18,603 bases of DNA from Symbiodinium natans (Eukaryota; Sar; Dinophyceae; Suessiales; Symbiodiniaceae). How positions within the stretch are numbered: position 1 is the first letter of the stretch; every line of letters begins with the position of its first letter. Under the pieces are notes generated by a model, which was not told the origin of the DNA, did not search any database, and saw only the letters and a list, made by a program, of their open reading frames with translations. The stretch covers positions 1,216,001-1,234,603 of the forward strand of contig CAJNDS010002535.1 of assembly GCA_905221605.1 (NCBI GenBank), given 5' to 3'. This document shows, piece by piece, positions 1-8,155 of this stretch. Both the position numbers and the translations under genes were made by a program.

Positions 1-56
1 GCGGAAGACACGAGGCGTTTCAGTGTGAAAAACGCAGAGCTCTTTTTCACTCCACG

Positions 57-68
57 CTTGAGCCAAAA
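57..68 (-). other. Spliced-leader relic (12-nt match to 3' end of DinoSL)
   Basis: On the minus strand these bases read TTTTGGCTCAAG, identical to the last 12 bases of the conserved dinoflagellate spliced leader. Relics of the leader fused to downstream sequence mark cDNAs that were trans-spliced, reverse transcribed and put back in the genome. If real, the retroposed gene would run leftward on the minus strand, out of the window, so only 56 bases of it are visible and no ORF can be judged. The 5' part of the leader does not match well. A chance 12-mer match is unlikely but possible. Confidence 0.4.
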
Positions 69-1180
69 CACACGAGGTGTTCGGCAAGTCTCTCGCAGAG
101 TCAGCGCAGCTTCACTTTCGTAAATTCCATCTCAACTTTGTTTAACAAAGGAGGAACACATGCAAACGTCTTAGTGCTTCTCAGAACTTCAGTGCTTCAG
201 AAAAACAAACACAAACACTCCAGTGCACAGCCACTCTGCTCGGACCTAGTACGACGACACCAGCAAAGCGAGAGTCGGCAATCCAGGTCTGAAAAGCAAA
301 CTCAGAGCAACACGCACTTCTTCAAGGATGCCCTAAAGCGTCTCCAGTGCTTCTCTGCTCATCATGCACACTTCAAGCAACTCAAAACAAGCTAAAAGCA
401 ATGCCAGGCAAATGTTTGTTCTTCTCAAAGCCTGAGCCATGTCTGTGGCAGGACTCCGGTATAACCCGGATGAAACATATGGAATGCCACTTGAAAAAGT
501 CCGCCTCCTACTTCCGGGACTGGAAATTCAGGACTGTAGTACCGCGAACGCATGAAACGCAAGATGATCAAAGATCTGCGATTGCCCGTATGCCGAGTCG
601 ACGAGCAGAAGCCCGACATATCTCCCTGCACCTCTAGCCTTTACCCCCGAACCCCAAACTCATCCAAATTCACTCTGACAGGTCGATTAGGATGCCACGG
701 GAACTCGAACAACCCAGACGCACAGCGGCACCCCAGTCTGAGCTTGACAAAGCCATGGTGGGGAAATTGCTGTTACTTCTTTCCCAGCTATCACTTGTCA
801 ACAAAGATGCAGCGACACCAGTGGCACCCATAGTATTATGCGGCCCGTATCAGTGCAGTAACTTCGTCTTTACTGCAAAATTGCACAGTTTTTTCGTATT
901 CTGAAGATATCGTTTGAACCATGTACCACCCGACCCTGTTCAGCTGAAGTCGCCGTCCGCAAACAGAAAGGCACGCAAGCATGCCATGTAACAGGACGTG
1001 TCCCATGGAGCCCGTTGCATAGCGCAACCCCTTGACATTACGTGAGCAGAGATCAAGAACAGATAATGGCCGCCCAACGTGCTGCTGCGCTCCTAGAAGA
1101 TGCAGGACCTGTATGGTGCTGCAGCAGCCGGAAGCGAAACGGTGACAAGGCAATAGTTGGTGCAAGACCATGGGTTGCGA
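69..1180. other. No recognisable gene; AC/AG-rich degenerate sequence
   Basis: Only short overlapping ORFs are present on both strands. The longest, a 111-codon minus-strand ORF at 836-1171, shows no motif I recognise. Between about 170 and 360 the words CAGTGCTTC and CCAGTGC recur, suggesting a decayed short repeat. The block AAAAACGCA-NN-GCTCTTTTT at 28-47 recurs at 3400-3419 in the same orientation (18 of 20 bases equal). I see no promoter or RNA gene. Confidence 0.4.
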
Positions 1181-2060
1181 GCTAGAGAAGTGAGGGAGCA
1201 GCCCTTGGAGGGAGACTCGGACTCTTTGCTGGCTGCACTCCCTCAGCTTGGAGATGAGCAGCTTTCAATCTAGCGTGTTCCAGGCAGACGATGGCGGGAG
1301 GACCTTGGAAAGTTCTACGCCACCTGAAGGAGGCCACTACGGCAGAGGCGCGGAGCAGTTTTTGGAGCAATCCATAAGCGGGAGTTTGCCATGGCTACAG
1401 CTGGCACTGGAACGAATCGACAGGCGATGGTGAGTTGGTGCAAGGCATGGTTTGGGTTGGGTCACCAAAGGGCCTTTTACCGCCAGAAGAGCTTCCAGCT
1501 GCTGATTGGAGAACGATGACTCCTCCTCCTCCGCTGGTGTCAAGGCCGGAAGGAGTTGGAGCGCTGTTCAGATCAAGTGCAGAGGATGCGAACGATGTAG
1601 CGGGAAGCTTAAGCGGAGGTGCAGCGTCAACTTCGGGCCGTCATGGCGGTTCAGACTTTGAGAAGGGAAAGTAGGAGGGAGATGGACGTGGCACCGGTTC
1701 TGTCCGAAATCTTGCAGGCTGGACCTACTCCACCCACAGCTTCTACTTACTGCTACACCACAAGGCAGAAGCCCAGTAACTGAGAGCTTAGTTGACGCAA
1801 GCAAGTTTGCGGTCTTGGCTCCAACCTGAGTGGGTGACTGCCCTTCTAGCTCGAGTAAGGCGTTCAGGTAAGCTGCTAGTAAAAAGCAGAACGCAAACTT
1901 CTCCAGAAGGCCCAGAAGTGATTAGGCCTCTGCCGGAACCTTCGCCAGAAGGCCCAGAAGGATGTGAGGAACTATGCTTCAGCCTTCTCCAGCAAGCAGA
2001 AGTGACTCGCCTGGCACTTTGCTGTGGGTTTCGCATCAGGGGTAAACCTGCTTGAAGTGC
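1181..2060. other. Possible decayed coding sequence, not identified
   Basis: The plus strand has several open pieces in different frames at 1248-1433, 1435-1674 and 1792-2055. The last contains two copies of a short Ser-Pro-Glu-Gly-Pro-Glu stretch. Breaks between the pieces and the lack of any domain make this at best a degraded gene fragment, perhaps the Gag-like spacer of an old element. That reading is a guess. Nothing here can be assigned a function. Confidence 0.2.
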
Positions 2061-2061
2061 T

Positions 2062-2272
2062 CTCCACAAAAAACCGCTGCGCGGGGCTTCAAGTTACAAG
2101 GCGCCTTGACTCTCACACTTGACGGTTGGCTGCAGACCGAAGCAGCCTTGGAGGCCTTAAACTGCACCAGGTTAAGCATGCCAAGCCGATAGGCTCCCGG
2201 TACCTGGGAAGCACATGAGCCATGCTTTTTCTTGCGCAGTCTCAAAAATCGGCCGCTGCGCGGAGCTGTAAG
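2062..2272 (+). repeat. Pair of ~32-bp direct repeats
   Basis: Bases 2062-2093 and 2241-2272 are related: both have CTC, an A-rich run, then CGCTGCGCGG followed by GCT and a purine-rich end. They lie about 180 bp apart in the same orientation. The sequence between and around them has no convincing ORF. Confidence 0.45.
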
Positions 2273-2934
2273 AATATGACCTCTTGCAAGCAGCGCTTAA
2301 AGCCCGCCCTATGGCCATGAGGTCGAGCCTTAAAACTTTCGGCGCAAACACAAGGAGCCTCCAAAGTACTCCCCTAATAGCTATGTGAGGACGCCCGGAC
2401 TCACACAGCGCCGACGGAGCATTGTGTAGCTACACCAGCCCTTGCCGCCCCCGCTCGCCGAGGGGGGAGGAGGCGCCTTTTCTTGCACTCTGTTTGCATT
2501 GTGCCTTTGTGCGCGTTCGTACCTTTCTTTCAGTATGCAATTTTCCAACCCAAAAGGGAGTCCTGAGTAAAGGGAGTCCTGAGTGCTATTGCGACGGCCC
2601 TGGCGCTTGTGTGGGGACTTGTCTCCACGGATGCGGAGCAGTTTAGGTGACGGAGGTTCCTTGCCTAAAGCCGACCCATACTTTCGCTTAATGTCTGTAC
2701 TAGACGTGGCGCAGCATTGCTGTGGGTGACGGGCTGCTGAGTGATTGGTGCCGGTAGGTTCTTGTTTGCATTGGTCTCACCTCGCTGGGCTTGCGTTAAG
2801 TTGTCTTGCAATAAGGGCCTCTGCGCTAGCGGTTGCTTCTTTGTAGTCACGACTTCTTTTTCACTCGCTGGATTGTGCCGGTTGGCTCTCAAAGTAGTTG
2901 TCCTTGTCTCACACCTAGTTACCTAGTTGTGAGA
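2273..2934. other. Gene-free stretch
   Basis: Only short unrelated ORFs are found. The sequence becomes T/G-rich from about 2740. Near 2884-2938 the words GGCTCTCA and TGAGAGCC form an 8-bp inverted pair with a loop of about 40 bases. No RNA gene or domain is recognised. Confidence 0.35.
2553..2584 (+). repeat. Perfect 16-bp tandem duplication
   Basis: AAAGGGAGTCCTGAGT occurs twice head to tail with no mismatch. It looks like a recent small slippage or duplication event in otherwise non-coding sequence. Confidence 0.85.
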
Positions 2935-2954
2935 GCCGGACGCGGCGTCGCGCG

Positions 2955-3007
2955 CGGTTAACTTTAACCGCTCAAAACGCCGCGCCGCCCGCAGGGCGGC
3001 GCGGCGT
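2955..3007. repeat. Two adjacent perfect hairpins, the second extremely GC-rich
   Basis: CGGTTAA at 2955-2961 pairs perfectly with TTAACCG at 2964-2970 (two-base loop). Directly after, bases 2977-2990 pair with 2994-3007, a 14-bp perfect stem made almost only of G and C around a GCA loop. Such palindromes can extrude as cruciforms or fold strongly in RNA. I see no T-run or ORF end that would make this a terminator. Confidence 0.85.
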
Positions 3008-3014
3008 CAGCCGC

Positions 3015-3260
3015 GCCGCTCGAGGCGCCGCGACCTTTTGTAAGGGGCCTCGCAGCAAGAGCGGTCCGCCGCTCGAGGCGTCACGTCTTCAAAGGAGGCG
3101 TACGCAGCCTAACAAACCGGCACCCACAGTCCGCAAGTGGAAATGCGGCCACCAACACGCCGCTCCAAGGCAGCAATTCCAGGCCACGCCGCTCGATGTG
3201 TTACACCCTTAAAGAAGCTGTCCCCTGGCCTAGCAAACCCACCCATCAAGCTGACAAGCC
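3015..3260 (+). repeat. Degenerate GC-rich repeat around GCCGCTCGAGGCG
   Basis: GCCGCTCGAGGCG occurs at 3015-3027 and 3068-3080, with a diverged copy at 3188-3200. The last two copies continue with related sequence, including GCCTAACAAACC near 3107 and GCCTAGCAAACC near 3228. This gives a period of about 120 bp for them and a shorter 53-bp first unit. This is old, eroded satellite-like DNA adjoining the hairpin. Confidence 0.5.
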
Positions 3261-3468
3261 ACCCACAACTGTGTCTACGGAAACACAAGGCAACACAAGA
3301 CCAAACACTGCCAAACAACCACGTCAAAAACGAAGCCTTGATCTGAACCGACCTGACTTGGATTCCCCCACAGCCTCACCATGCACCGGAATCGACTCCA
3401 AAAACGCACGGCTCTTTTTGTACGCGCAAAACTCTGGCAAACTTCTAACAGCTTCTGCTTTCTGCTAG
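3261..3468. other. Gene-free flank downstream of the minus-strand transposase exon
   Basis: This would be the 3' flank or 3' UTR of the transposase-like gene. It is CA-rich with no coding signal on either strand. It carries the 20-bp block at 3400-3419 also seen at 28-47. No polyadenylation signal can be named with confidence. Confidence 0.35.
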
Positions 3469-4473
3469 CTAGTTCAAGACTCTGATCCCTTTGTTGTCAA
3501 AAATAAGCTCTTCTTCTTCGGGATCGAAAAGTTCGCTTTGAACGTCCTCGCCTTCCGAATACACTGGCTCGTGCTCTTCATCACAGGAAAGTGAAAGCGG
3601 CTGAGGCGATTCTTCTGCAGGAGGCACCAAAACAGCAGGAACCTCCTCTGCAGATTTCGTTTCAGGGGCAGTGGAAGGCTTTGCCTTTCCCTTTCCAAAA
3701 CTAGCCAAGCTTGGCCACGTTACGGAGCCAACGGAAGCACGTTCAAGCTTGCGCATTTCCGCAAAGACTTGAAAAGCATCCGTAAAGGAAAACCAATGCA
3801 AAAACTGAAAGGTGCGCACTCGCTCATGAAGTTGTGTCTCCATTGCCTCAGCCGTAGCAGGAGAAGGCCCCGTGGTGTTGATGGGACGCTTGCCGACCTC
3901 TCTTCGAAAGGTTGCAAAGAACCCATCCAACTTTTGGGTGCCCCCAACCCTGATCTCTTCCACCCATTGTCGCCCATCAAAGATCTTGAGCTTGAACTTT
4001 CGAGTGAACTCTGGCAGTTTCAAATGAGCAAAAGAAGGTCCTCCTAAGGCTCCATTGTACAAACATGGCAATGGCTCTTCAGAGTCCAGCTTCTTGTACA
4101 CCTTTGCACTGTCTGTGTGACAGACGCTGCCAACGGCGATTCGGCTGGCTCCTGCGGAATTCACGATCGTATCCTTCAGCTCCTGGATGCTCAAAGGGCC
4201 TCCTCCACCTTGTCCGGAAGCCGTCAACTTGTCCGGGAGCTTGTGAATGAAGACTTTCGCACTTCCTCTACGAACGATCGCAATGTAACGGAGCCATAGA
4301 ACCTTAGTGTAAACTAGAAGAGGGATGGCCCGAAAGCATCGATTTGCCGTGCGTTGACTCCATGCACTTGACTCTTTGCAATCGAACTGTATGCACTTGG
4401 AGAAATGTATGCCCTTACATGGTTGCATAGTCACTTGTACACTGCACTTGTATGCACTGGAACTGCATGGCAT
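3469..4473 (-). CDS. ISXO2/IS1595-like transposase-derived protein, partial (last exon)
   Basis: The product looks like the C-terminal half of an ISXO2-like DDE transposase, a family widespread in dinoflagellate genomes and often co-opted. In the open frame the supported part starts near residue 60. A segment ending in Arg-Gly leads into a glycine-rich loop (residues 88-92), a conserved acid in His-Thr-Asp-Ser (D121) and a second acidic site in the Gln-Lys-Leu-Asp-Gly-Phe-Phe helix (D183). These sit where the family keeps its catalytic residues. The first catalytic Asp and zinc ribbon are absent, so an upstream exon is expected. A pyrimidine-rich acceptor ending in AG near 4314 fits, and codons above that overlap repeat sequence and are probably intronic. 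The last 65 residues are strongly acidic. The ORF ends with TAG at 3469-3471. Either a domesticated gene or a decayed element is possible. Confidence 0.5.
   Translation of the reverse strand: MPCSSSAYKCSVQVTMQPCKGIHFSKCIQFDCKESSAWSQRTANRCFRAIPLLVYTKVLWLRYIAIVRRGSAKVFIHKLPDKLTASGQGGGGPLSIQELKDTIVNSAGASRIAVGSVCHTDSAKVYKKLDSEEPLPCLYNGALGGPSFAHLKLPEFTRKFKLKIFDGRQWVEEIRVGGTQKLDGFFATFRREVGKRPINTTGPSPATAEAMETQLHERVRTFQFLHWFSFTDAFQVFAEMRKLERASVGSVTWPSLASFGKGKAKPSTAPETKSAEEVPAVLVPPAEESPQPLSLSCDEEHEPVYSEGEDVQSELFDPEEEELIFDNKGIRVLN
4355..4464 (+). repeat. Diverged relative of the 14-bp E satellite
   Basis: Words such as CTCCATGCACTTGACTC, TGTATGCACTTGG and TGTATGCACTGG recur here and resemble the TTCACTCTATGCAC unit at 8875-9053. 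The block probably sits in an intron just upstream of the transposase-like exon on the minus strand. Confidence 0.5.
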
Positions 4474-4500
4474 TCAAGTGTGTGGAGTTGAATGCCATGC
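4465..4500. repeat. 13-bp perfect inverted repeat, 10-base loop
   Basis: Bases 4465-4477 (GCATGGCATTCAA) pair perfectly with 4488-4500. The hairpin immediately follows the TATGCACTT-type repeats. It could be a foldback in the presumed intron or a palindromic end of a small element. Confidence 0.8.
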
Positions 4501-4954
4501 ACTTGTGGTCAACTCTGTAGACTTTTCATCGGCGTTGAAGACAACGCCGAGCTCCAGCGGCCGGTCGCGGCACGCACCTGCGCCGGTGCAAGGAAAGAAG
4601 CAAAAACCACACAAGCGCAAAAACAGACAAAAGAGGTGGAGTCTAAGTAAGGGCCGTGCATGTTGGTCGCCATGGAATACCTGCGCGCAGAAAACAGCTT
4701 TACTTGCAAGTCGGTCGACAAAGGTGCCAATCGTCCCGGGCGGTCCTAGCTGCATTTTCACACGCGCGTGCGTCGCAGTGTCCATACTAAACATAGCCCG
4801 GACGGCGTCCATGCGGTTCTGCAGCCGCGCTTTCGGGCCCTGCCTCCGCTGTGACGTCAAAACTCGCCCTGCCCCGCGGGCTGCGTCCCCACACTTTCGC
4901 AAATCCACAATACAATGCAACTTGCGCAATAGTGCGCCTGATGAAGCTGGCAAT
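4501..4954. other. No recognisable gene
   Basis: Long open frames exist on both strands (plus 4376-5041, minus 4474-4962), but neither shows a domain. Their openness reflects GC-rich composition. The words TGTCCATAC-AAACA at 4780 and 5520 suggest that part of this stretch is a diverged duplicate of sequence near 5500-5580. Confidence 0.35.
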
Positions 4955-5193
4955 CGAAACAAAGAGGAGCTTGTTCATGCTCTGTTGCAGTGCATTGCGC
5001 ACGCGCCGCTTGAAGCAAGCTCCAAGCAACGAAAATCATGACCCCTGACCTGCCTAGGAATGCAAACGATATGACACACCCTTGCAGAACAAGGAAACCA
5101 AGAATGTACAGGACAAAAGAGAGGCTTTCCCCACAACGCCTCCTGCTCGGAAATGCGCTGCGACAGAGCGTGCACAAGCTCCTCTTTGTTTCG
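4955..5193. repeat. 42-bp inverted repeat pair encoding a SAP-like motif end
   Basis: Bases 4955-4996 on the plus strand match the reverse complement of 5152-5193 at 38 of 42 positions. Both copies translate to Arg-Asn-Lys-Glu-Glu-Leu-Val-His-Ala-Leu in their own direction. Three of the four differences are C/T. The arms are about 155 bp apart and face each other. Confidence 0.85.
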
Positions 5194-5385
5194 CACGCGC
5201 CCGTCAGAGCGCCGCGGTATGCCTGCAGCGCCACCAAGCTCGCGCAGCTGCGTGACCGTCTTTTTCGCAAGCTCCTGGCGCAGCCAACCTGCACCTTTAG
5301 CACGGAAACCATGCCGCAGCTTCTGCATAGCATCCCCGCCGGTGTACGACATACCTGGACCTACAAAAAAAAGCGCACCGTCCAA
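4975..5385 (-). pseudogene. Fragment with SAP-like / Rho-N-like helical motif
   Basis: Residues about 37-85 of this minus-strand frame have the spacing of a SAP-type helix-extended-loop-helix: a Lys-Lys-Thr-Val-Thr-Gln-Leu-Arg-Glu-Leu first helix, an Ile-Pro-Arg-Arg loop, then Asn-Lys-Glu-Glu-Leu-Val-His-Ala-Leu. SAP and Rho-N motifs bind nucleic acids. After Glu-Gln-Glu-Ala the frame loses its helical character and becomes cysteine-rich, so the exon probably ends near 5130. No start codon with an upstream domain is convincing. The C-terminal motif is duplicated in inverted orientation at 4955-4996. It may be an exon of a larger gene or a moved fragment. The SAP assignment rests on pattern only. 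Confidence 0.35.
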
Positions 5386-5716
5386 GCTGGCACCAAGGTT
5401 TCATTCAACAGTGCCTCTCGGCCAAAGCTAGCACGCATGCATGTAGAGCAACGCATCATGAGGTGGTCAACACAGCCAAATGTCAAAGAGTGCATTCAGT
5501 TCTGCGTGCGCGCGCGGCACTGTCCATACAAAACAGAGGCCGCCGCGCCGTCGAACTTTCGCAAGACGGCGTCCGTCCTCTGGCAGGCGGCGAAGACTTG
5601 TGTTCAGCTGTCAAAAAAGGAAACTGGATGCAGAGACAGAAACTGCAGCACTCGTCTCATAAGAAAGACATTCATCACAGTAAATGTCCTAGCACTTCAC
5701 TTTCTAGGGCGTTTCC
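5386..5716. other. Gene-free stretch between SAP-like fragment and ASCH gene
   Basis: Plus-strand frames are open (part of 5038-5751) but have no domain and overlap the 3' side of the minus-strand ASCH gene. The stretch carries the left copy of the 50-bp direct repeat (5454-5503) and the diverged TGTCCATAC block. Confidence 0.35.
5454..5503 (+). repeat. Left copy of 50-bp direct repeat flanking the ASCH gene
   Basis: It matches 6457-6506 at 44 of 50 positions without gaps and starts with CATCATGAGGTGGT. The two copies lie 1003 bp apart and enclose the ASCH ORF. Confidence 0.8.
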
Positions 5717-6457
5717 TCAAGAGACTGGTGGCCGGGGGCTTCTGCTCTTGAAGTCCACCAACAGCTTTACCGGCTTGGTCCAGCCGAGCAGGGACTTCCG
5801 TATGTGCCCCATTGGCACAGGCCGCTTGAAGGCACGAACGTGCTGCACGTACCAACCGAACAGCGTCTGGGGCTCTGACGTCCCCCAATCATAGAATCTA
5901 CCCTGCTCAATCAGGGTATCCGATCGATGAGCATCGAAGTGGTCGTAATTTTCAAACTCGATGCTGCCCGCAAAAACGATGACGCCGAGCACTTGCGCCT
6001 TCAACGGAGCGGGGGCCATCGCGATGTCCACCATGGCACCCTGCGTGGAGCCGCTGCCCAGAGTCTCGATGAGAAACAGCTGCTCGCCCGCAGAGAAGCA
6101 GCGGTACTTCCCCAGAGCGTACTTCCTGACTTCCATCGTCTTGCGACCTGCCATGAGGAGCCGACTCCACGGATACTGCACGTTCAGCCCGCAAAGACAC
6201 AGTGTCTCGCTCGAACTCACCACGCCAGCTGGAACCTTCAGCGCGGCAGCTCGCGCAGCAGCCTCACCCACTGTGGTAGAGTCACGAATGAAGTTCAAGT
6301 CTGCCATCGCTTTCTTCTTGGACTCGCGCAGCGGGCCGATGATATTCTGGACATCATCGCACAGGACTGCTACCACGATGGCCCAAGGGCCGCGACTTCG
6401 TGCCGCGCCACGACATGTTGAACCGTGAAGAAGCTGCAAGTATAAGTGCAGAGACAC
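5717..6457 (-). CDS. ASCH (PUA-like) domain protein
   Basis: Residues about 86-225 match the ASCH fold in pattern. A Leu-Cys-Leu opening strand is followed by a Pro-Trp-Ser-Arg-Leu-Leu helix and the hallmark Gly-Arg-Lys-Thr-Met-Glu-Val-Arg (residues 104-111). A Gly-Glu-Gln-Leu-Phe-Leu-Ile strand follows, then Val-Leu-Gly-Val-Ile-Val-Phe (157-163) and a closing Trp-Tyr-Val-Gln-His-Val with Pro-Val-Pro. ASCH proteins bind RNA or modified nucleosides, and a bacterial member hydrolyses N4-acetylcytidine using Lys, Thr and Glu. Lys106, Thr107 and Glu109 could be the counterparts, which is inference. An inner ATG at 6307 would give 196 residues. The upstream 50 codons are less convincing and may be intron or 5' UTR. 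The stop is TGA at 5717-5719. The gene lies between 50-bp direct repeats and appears intron-free across the domain, as a retrogene would. Confidence 0.55.
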   Translation of the reverse strand: MSLHLYLQLLHGSTCRGAARSRGPWAIVVAVLCDDVQNIIGPLRESKKKAMADLNFIRDSTTVGEAAARAAALKVPAGVVSSSETLCLCGLNVQYPWSRLLMAGRKTMEVRKYALGKYRCFSAGEQLFLIETLGSGSTQGAMVDIAMAPAPLKAQVLGVIVFAGSIEFENYDHFDAHRSDTLIEQGRFYDWGTSEPQTLFGWYVQHVRAFKRPVPMGHIRKSLLGWTKPVKLLVDFKSRSPRPPVS

Positions 6458-6506
6458 ATCATGAGGTGGTTAACACAGCAAAACGTCCAAGCGTGAATTC
6501 AGTTCT
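6457..6506 (+). repeat. Right copy of 50-bp direct repeat flanking the ASCH gene
   Basis: This is the partner of 5454-5503. It abuts the 5' end of the ASCH reading frame on the minus strand. Confidence 0.8.
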
Positions 6507-6828
6507 ACGCATGCGGCACACGCAGACAGCGCAGGATGCCTTCTCGTGTTTCTTGATGTCGTAACAGCACCTACACGCTGCAACAGCACAAACAACAGAC
6601 ATACAGCACACGAACACGAGCACATAGACACAGTGCGGGATGCCTTCTCCCCTTCATTGACGTCTTCGCGCCCCATGACATCCAGATGGGACATCGCCCA
6701 AACATGTGACATTTGACAGCAACCGCTGATCACTTCCCACAGAGAGACGGGTCTGAGCGCAGGACTGGCTGCCTTCCCTCCAAAACGAGATCACTTTTTT
6801 CCCGGTCCGCTGCATGGCATTCACATTC
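6507..6828. other. Non-coding stretch with a short direct repeat
   Basis: GGATGCCTTCTC occurs at 6534-6545 and 6638-6649 (104 bp apart), each followed some bases later by TTGATGTC or TTGACGTC. The stretch is CA-rich. Minus-strand ORFs run in from the satellite arrays on the right, but none shows a domain. Confidence 0.4.
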
Positions 6829-6950
6829 GAGTCCCACGATATTTCCCAGGTTTTCGACCCGGAATTTGAGTCCCACGATATTTGCGAGGCTTTCGACGCC
6901 CCGGAATGCGAGTCCCACGATGTTTGCGAGAGGTTTTTGATGCCCCGGAC
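6829..6950 (+). repeat. Satellite block A, about 42 bp x 3
   Basis: GAGTCCCACGAT starts units at 6829, 6868 and 6910, each followed by a TTTGCGAGG-type stretch and CCCCGGAAT. The same unit occurs in reverse orientation at 8034-8155. Confidence 0.85.
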
Positions 6951-7570
6951 ACGCGGAGCTTCCGTGGCTGGAAAGTCGACTTTTGTAGTACAGACGTATA
7001 GTACGCCGGGGACACCCGGAGCTTCCGTGGCTGGAAAGTCGACTTTTGTAGTACAAACGTAGTACGCCACGGACACGCGGAGCTTCCGTGGCTGGGAAAG
7101 TCGACTTTTTGTAGTACAAACGTAGTACGCCGCGGACACGCGGAGCTTCCGTGGCTGGAAAGTCGACTTTTGTAGTACAGACGTATAGTACGCCGGGGAC
7201 ACCCGGAGCTTCCGTGGCTGGAAAGTCGACTTTTTGTAGTACAAACGCAGTACGCCGCGGACACGCGGAGCTTCCGTGGCTGGAAAGTCGACTTTTTGTA
7301 GTACAGACGTGCAGTACGCCGGGGACACCCGGAGCTTCCGTGGCTGGAAAGTCGACTTTTGTAGTACAAACGTAGCACGGACACGCAGAGCTTCCGTGGC
7401 TGGAAAATCGATTTTTGTAGTACAAACGTAGTACGCCGGGGACATCCGGAGCTTCCGTGGCTGGAAAGTCGACTTTTCTAGTACAAACGTAGGACGCCGC
7501 GGACACGCGGAGCTTCCGTGGCTGGAAAGTCGACTTTTTGTAGTACAGACGTAGTACGCCGCGGACGCCC
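6951..7570 (+). repeat. Satellite block B, about 62 bp x 10
   Basis: Ten units carry AGCTTCCGTGGCTGG at 6957, 7020, 7081, 7144, 7207, 7269, 7333, 7389, 7450 and 7511. Spacing is 56-64 bp. Each contains AAAGTCGACTTTT, GTAGTAC and GTACGCCG. Variants alternate between CGCGGACACGCGG and CGGGGACACCCGG, a higher-order pattern. The unit length is not a multiple of three, so the many minus-strand ORFs across it are not protein evidence. Copies in reverse orientation lie at 8156-8290. Confidence 0.92.
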
Positions 7571-7580
7571 TGGGCGTCTG

Positions 7581-7992
7581 AAGACACCGCACACAGCATG
7601 GTAACGGACTGGACGCCCGAAAAACACCGCAAATAGCATGGTAGCGGACATCTGGGCGCATGAAAACACCGCAAATAGCATGGTAACGGACATCTGGGCG
7701 CATGAAAACACCGCACATATCATGGTAACGGACATCTGGGCGCTTGAAAAACACCGCAAATAGCATGGTAACGGACATCTGGGTGCTTGAAAACACCGCA
7801 AATAGCATGGTAACAGACATCTGGGCGCTTGAAAACACCGCAAATAGCACGGTGACGGACGTCTGGGCGCTCGAAAACACCGCAAGTAGCACGGTAACGG
7901 ACATCTGGGCGCTTGAAAACACCGCAAATAGCATGGTAACGGACATCTGGGCGCTTGAAAAACACCGCAAATAGCATGGTAACGGAGTTCCG
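7581..7992 (+). repeat. Satellite block C, 42 bp x 10
   Basis: CACCGCAAATAGCATGG-type units start at 7585, 7625, 7667, 7709, 7752, 7794, 7836, 7878, 7920 and 7963. Each is followed by GGACATCTGGGCGC. Most spacings are exactly 42 bp. Because 42 is a multiple of three, both strands show an apparent 14-residue protein repeat. One plus frame is open over 7744-7974 and all minus frames are open. No protein family matches by eye. Confidence 0.92.
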
Positions 7993-8033
7993 CGCGTGAA
8001 GACACGGGAAAGTTTTTGTCTTTTCTCGTCGAC

Positions 8034-8155
8034 AACCTCGCAAATATCGTGGGACTCGAGTTCCGGGCTCGAATTCCTCGAAAACCTCGCAAATATCGTG
8101 GGACTCGAATTCCGGGATGTCGAAACCCTCCCAAATATCGTGGGACTCGAATTCC
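8034..8155 (-). repeat. Inverted satellite block A', x 3
   Basis: ATCGTGGGACTC at 8046, 8095 and 8137 is the reverse complement of the block A core. Units are 42-49 bp and keep the CCTCGCAAAT and TTCCGGG parts of A in reverse orientation. Confidence 0.88.

Noticed and set aside
836-1171. Minus-strand 111-codon ORF
   Set aside because: No motif recognised and no neighbouring exon. Length is within chance for this composition.
5038-5751. Plus-strand 237-codon ORF
   Set aside because: No domain, overlaps minus-strand features with better evidence, and composition is that of a shadow frame.
7744-7974. Plus-strand ORF with 14-residue repeats as a repeat protein
   Set aside because: It is a by-product of a 42-bp period, has no flanking coding sequence, and the other strand is equally open.
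7581-7992. CRISPR-like array
   Set aside because: Units are contiguous with no unique spacers, and the context is eukaryotic. It is an ordinary tandem satellite.
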